Assembly: GCA_036674765.1 (NCBI GenBank)
Contig: JARVKI010000013.1
Span: 496,001-560,000 of the forward strand
Reading direction: 5' to 3'
Length of the DNA stretch: 64,000 bases
Source of the DNA: Seiridium cupressi
Taxonomy: Eukaryota; Ascomycota; Sordariomycetes; Amphisphaeriales; Sporocadaceae
Below the pieces are notes generated by a model. It worked only from the letters and a program-made list of their open reading frames with translations. It did not search any database and was not told where the DNA came from. Shown piece by piece: positions 62,298 through 64,000 of this stretch. Every line of letters begins with the position of its first letter. The first letter of the stretch is position 1. A program made the translations under genes and the position numbers.

Positions 62298-64000
62298 GGT
62301 CGCGACTCGGGTGCGATGGGTGGGAAAGAAGAGCGGTAGCCGTCGAGACAGGTCGACCCTATGAATGAAATGGCAGAAGCGAGAGTCAGTCCACGCAGCT
62401 ACGGGTCCTTGAAGTATGGGCAGTAAGGGGTAGCTGTCAATATCCAGCGCACGGCGATCAGGTGGGTTGGGCGCGGCCTGTGTGCGGTTCAATACGACAC
62501 GGGCGATACTGGCCTGCCCCTCGCGACCCGGAAGTCGTCAGCTACAGGGTCAGAATCTTGATCGAGATACGGCGCGAGCCTCCTGTATCTTGCAGGCGAG
62601 TGTGCACCGCGGAGAGCAATCTAGAGCACGACTTGGATGCTGTATTACACCGAGCACGCAGTACAGAAAATAGTTACTCCGCAAGGGAGTGTTGGCTGGG
62701 CTTGTCAGTCAATACGGCCGGCGCTGTGCAAGGTCGTGGGCTGCGTGGGGCGGGGGGCGATGGTCTGGATTTCGCTTCTTAGCCCAAGTCGCTTGGACCG
62801 CTGGCTAGTTAGTGCTGGAGGCTCCCTGAGCTCTGCTGAGTGTGCTGCGTGGAGGGTGTAGGGATTCGCTTTTTGGCTAACGCAGCTAACGAGGGGCTGG
62901 GGGCCAGAAACGCGCGGGAAGAAGCAGGCAGTAATAGCAGTCGTGCAACAGCAAAGCAGAAGGCCACCTGAAGCTATCGATGATGGTTATTTCCTCTCGT
63001 CTTCTGGGACGATGTTTCGTCGTGCTTTACTATTTCTTTGTGACTCAAGCTTCAGTACTGACCCCGATCTTAGCCGGAGGTTCAAAGAAGTCGATTTGAC
63101 TTGTCAGAAATGTCGTTGTTTTCAGACCTGGAGCGGTCTAGACAGGCTGACCTATGGATCCGAGCAAATAGGCCCTGACAGGAACTGGGCGAAGAAAAAA
63201 ATGATGGTGTGGACTATTTGGAAGAGCTGCGGCTGGCCATTGCAAGCCCCCTGTTTGGAAATGGTTGATGATCTTGTAGCAAGGCGAAATGAGACCAAAT
63301 TTGAAGCTCTGGGAAGTCTTGCGGACCGGCAAAGAAAAGACAACTGGATTTATGATGGCACTTTGGCAGATGTGAAACTTCACGAGTCGAAGCGTCTACA
63401 GTCGGGACCTGATGGGCCCACGCGAACCCAACCAACAATGGGCAGGGGAGGTAGGGAGAAGCGCCCAAAGACAAGGGCCGGCAAAGGGGAGGTGCGAGGT
63501 TAGGATGTGGTCACCATCATTCATGAGTCGCTGGAAAGGATGGTCTCCTTATGTCAGAGCTCACATATGGAGGTGAGATGCATGCCTCCATAGCTGTCCA
63601 AGGGTTGGCTCTCTTCGAAATCCTGCGTACTATGTAGAGTTTAACGACTGGGGCACCCTTTCCCTATACTCGAGTATTTGGTATACTAATAAATCTGACG
63701 TGTCCCCTGAGCCATACAGCCCTCCAAGATCATTTATTCCAAGAAAGCTAATGAGATCTGGCATCAGCCCTGATTTCATGTCGATGGAGCATTACCATGT
63801 TGAGCACCCCACGCAGCAGATCTATGCACTTGTCACCAGGGCAGGGTTTCATATTGCCAGTGATTTTGATGGTCAGTTCTCTTCGAGGCACTGGTCAAAA
63901 TCGCAAACGGGTCTTGTGTCTCATGTGAAGCAATTGTACTTGATTGGCTAGACTTACACCTATAAAACCCTTGTCTTTTTGTGTCTCCCATTTGGGCTCC
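62298..64000. other. Promoter side of the MAP kinase kinase gene and window end
   Basis: 1.7 kb. The left part should be the leader and promoter of the MAP kinase kinase. Open stretches of 106 codons at 62462-62782 and 186 codons at 62943-63503 (+) lack domain motifs, and the second opens with GTG, not ATG. No gene is supported here. A gene could begin beyond the window edge. Confidence 0.45.

Noticed and set aside
62943..63503. 186-codon frame near the window end
   Set aside because: It opens with GTG, has no domain or signal motif, and internal ATG starts give a short charged protein with no support.

Overview
This window looks like a chromosomal piece of a filamentous ascomycete, most likely a sordariomycete. 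The genes carry short spliceosomal introns, mostly 50-64 bp with GT donors and AG acceptors. Family-level matches are typical of Pezizomycotina: an iterative non-reducing polyketide synthase, Zn2Cys6 factors, a Cmr1/Pig1-type factor and a Ste7-class MAP kinase kinase. I recognised eleven genes with confidence and found no tRNA, rRNA, CRISPR array or intact transposon.

The left half (about 4.4-37.1 kb) is a dispersed DHN-melanin gene cluster. From left to right it holds a secreted multicopper oxidase of the Abr1/Fet3-like type (+), a melanin-type polyketide synthase with SAT-KS-AT-PT-ACP-ACP-TE order (+), an AflR-like Zn2Cys6 regulator (+), a 1,3,6,8-tetrahydroxynaphthalene reductase (-), and a Cmr1/Pig1-type regulator with two C2H2 fingers plus a Zn2Cys6 domain (-). 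Together these could make tetrahydroxynaphthalene, reduce it to scytalone, oxidise a later intermediate and control the pathway. Scytalone dehydratase and trihydroxynaphthalene reductase were not found here and would have to lie elsewhere. To the left of the cluster is a DUF92/TMEM19 membrane protein gene (-).

The cluster genes are separated by unusually long spacers of about 3.6-7.6 kb, and about 5.5 kb without a recognisable gene follows Cmr1. From about 42.7 to 46.4 kb the sequence becomes AT-richer. The minus strand there shows traces of coding sequence with plausible introns and in-frame stops, possibly a decayed or very intron-rich gene.

The right part is a conventional housekeeping neighbourhood: an alpha/beta hydrolase (-), a large phospholipase D1 (+), a coiled-coil protein (-), a HAD-family phosphatase (+) and a Ste7/Fuz7-like MAP kinase kinase (-). 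Several gene ends depend on splicing. The reductase ends in a 17-nt coding exon and the phospholipase D in a 7-nt coding exon, so reading-frame-only annotation truncates both.
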